From: Campylobacterales bacterium
GTDB taxonomy: Bacteria; Campylobacterota; Campylobacteria; Campylobacterales; QNZT01
DNA: 6,496 nt
Assembly: GCA_015489185.1 (NCBI GenBank)
Contig: WGAE01000223.1
Coordinates: 1-6,496 of the forward strand
Direction: 5' to 3'
In this document: piece after piece, positions 6,028 through 6,496 of the stretch
Layout: every line of letters starts with the position of its first letter
Numbering within the stretch: position 1 is the stretch's first letter
Notes under the pieces: model-generated
Seen by the model: only the letters and a program-made list of their open reading frames with translations
Told to the model about the DNA's origin: nothing
The model's database searches: none
Program-made: the position numbers and the translations under genes

Positions 6028-6264
6028 TTATGAATCGTTTTGTTGCTTGATAATTTCTATAATTTTGTTGCCAATCCCTTTGACATTCTTTAATTCTTCA
6101 ACACTGTTAAATTTACCGTGTTCTTTACGATAAGTGAGGATTCTCTCCGCCTTTTTTTCACCAATTCCTTTAATTTGTAGCCATTCCGCTTTTGTTGCAG
6201 TGTTGATGTCAAATGCAAATGCGGAAATTGCAAAAGCGAAAATCAAAGCAGCTGTCTTATTCAT
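6028..6264 (-). CDS. Small exported helix-hairpin-helix protein, ComEA-like
   Basis: A 78-residue protein with a signal peptide (Lys3, hydrophobic 5-17, likely cut after Ala17 in SAFA) followed by about 60 residues consisting of the ComEA-type DNA-binding domain. FDINTATKAEWLQIKGIGEKKAERI (18-42) holds the first hairpin IKGIG, and VKGIGNKIIEII (61-72) the second. It lacks the membrane anchor and linker of Gram-positive ComEA and resembles the short periplasmic ComEA homologues of Gram-negative bacteria, which bind incoming DNA and help pull it across the outer membrane during transformation. AAAGGAGT (minus strand, plus positions 6271-6278), six bases before ATG, is an excellent ribosome binding site. 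It stands alone, convergent to the epimerase. DNA uptake is inferred; other periplasmic DNA-binding roles are possible. Confidence 0.87.
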   Translation of the reverse strand: MNKTAALIFAFAISAFAFDINTATKAEWLQIKGIGEKKAERILTYRKEHGKFNSVEELKNVKGIGNKIIEIIKQQNDS

Positions 6265-6496
6265 AATAAAACTCCTTTATGATTAAATTTGCACTCTATA
6301 GATCGGTGGATTATTGCACAGGTTTATCAATATAATTGATCCAAGAAGATACATTTGTATGAATGTTACAAAAAGAACAAATTAGGTAAAGTATAAAACA
6401 AAGTAAAAACGAGTTTATAGATTAGTATCCAATTTATATAAACAATTAAGTAAAATCCTCACCTAATTAAGCCATATTTAAGCATTACTTGTATAT
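6265..6496. other. AT-rich intergenic region with no gene seen
   Basis: No reading frame of useful length, tRNA or recognisable RNA gene is visible. Counting 6361-6480 gives 27 G or C in 120 bases (about 22%), much lower than a sampled line of ugd (26 of 60). It should hold the promoter of the comEA-like gene; TATAGA on the minus strand (6295-6300) is placed suitably but has no partner hexamer. A short palindrome, ATCAAT-ATA-ATTGAT (6326-6340), could be an operator. The region may extend into the control region of a gene beyond the window. Confidence 0.6.
6460..6470 (-). repeat. Right arm of the 11-bp inverted repeat
   Basis: CACCTAATTAA is the exact reverse complement of 5981-5991, separated from it by 468 bases. 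No target-site duplication or transposase accompanies the pair. Confidence 0.4.

Overview
The window reads as ordinary chromosomal DNA of a Campylobacterota bacterium, probably a free-living Sulfurimonas-, Sulfuricurvum- or Sulfurovum-like organism. The reasons are the secG-frr-pyrE gene order, the protein flavour of SecG, BioC, PyrE and the small ComEA-like protein, tight gene packing, moderate G+C, and promoter -10 boxes preceded by T-rich/TTTTGG stretches. The genus is inferred from recall, not from a search. The first 21 bases are not biological: they match the end of a Nextera (Tn5 mosaic end) sequencing adapter, so genome sequence starts at about base 22.

Layout. (1) 71-1235, plus strand: a seven-helix BI-1/YccA-family membrane protein, overlapped by 11 bp by a stand-alone ThiD2-type gene (thiamin pyrimidine kinase family). 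(2) 1206-1925, minus strand: a BioC-like methyltransferase whose 3' end overlaps the ThiD2 gene by 30 bp in convergent orientation. (3) 1926-1989: a compact shared intergenic region with face-to-face -10 boxes for bioC (minus) and secG (plus). (4) 1990-3517: secG-frr-pyrE, closely spaced and probably one transcript (protein export, ribosome recycling, pyrimidine synthesis). (5) 3598-5980: a second plus-strand unit encoding UDP-glucose 6-dehydrogenase and UDP-glucuronate 4-epimerase, which together convert UDP-glucose to UDP-glucuronate and UDP-galacturonate for surface polysaccharide. (6) 6028-6264, minus strand: a small exported helix-hairpin-helix protein of the ComEA type. (7) 6265-6496: a very AT-rich non-coding stretch running off the window.

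Functional links are modest. PyrE feeds the uridine nucleotide pool from which the two downstream enzymes draw UDP-sugar, but a separate ribosome binding site and candidate promoter before ugd suggest independent expression. I found no CRISPR array, tRNA, rRNA, transposase, toxin-antitoxin pair or defence system, and no convincing new biological system. The points most worth a second look are the adapter remnant, the double promoter between bioC and secG, the nested and overlapping ends around the ThiD2 gene and its internal sequence duplication, and the AT-rich right edge with an 11-bp inverted repeat around the comEA-like gene.
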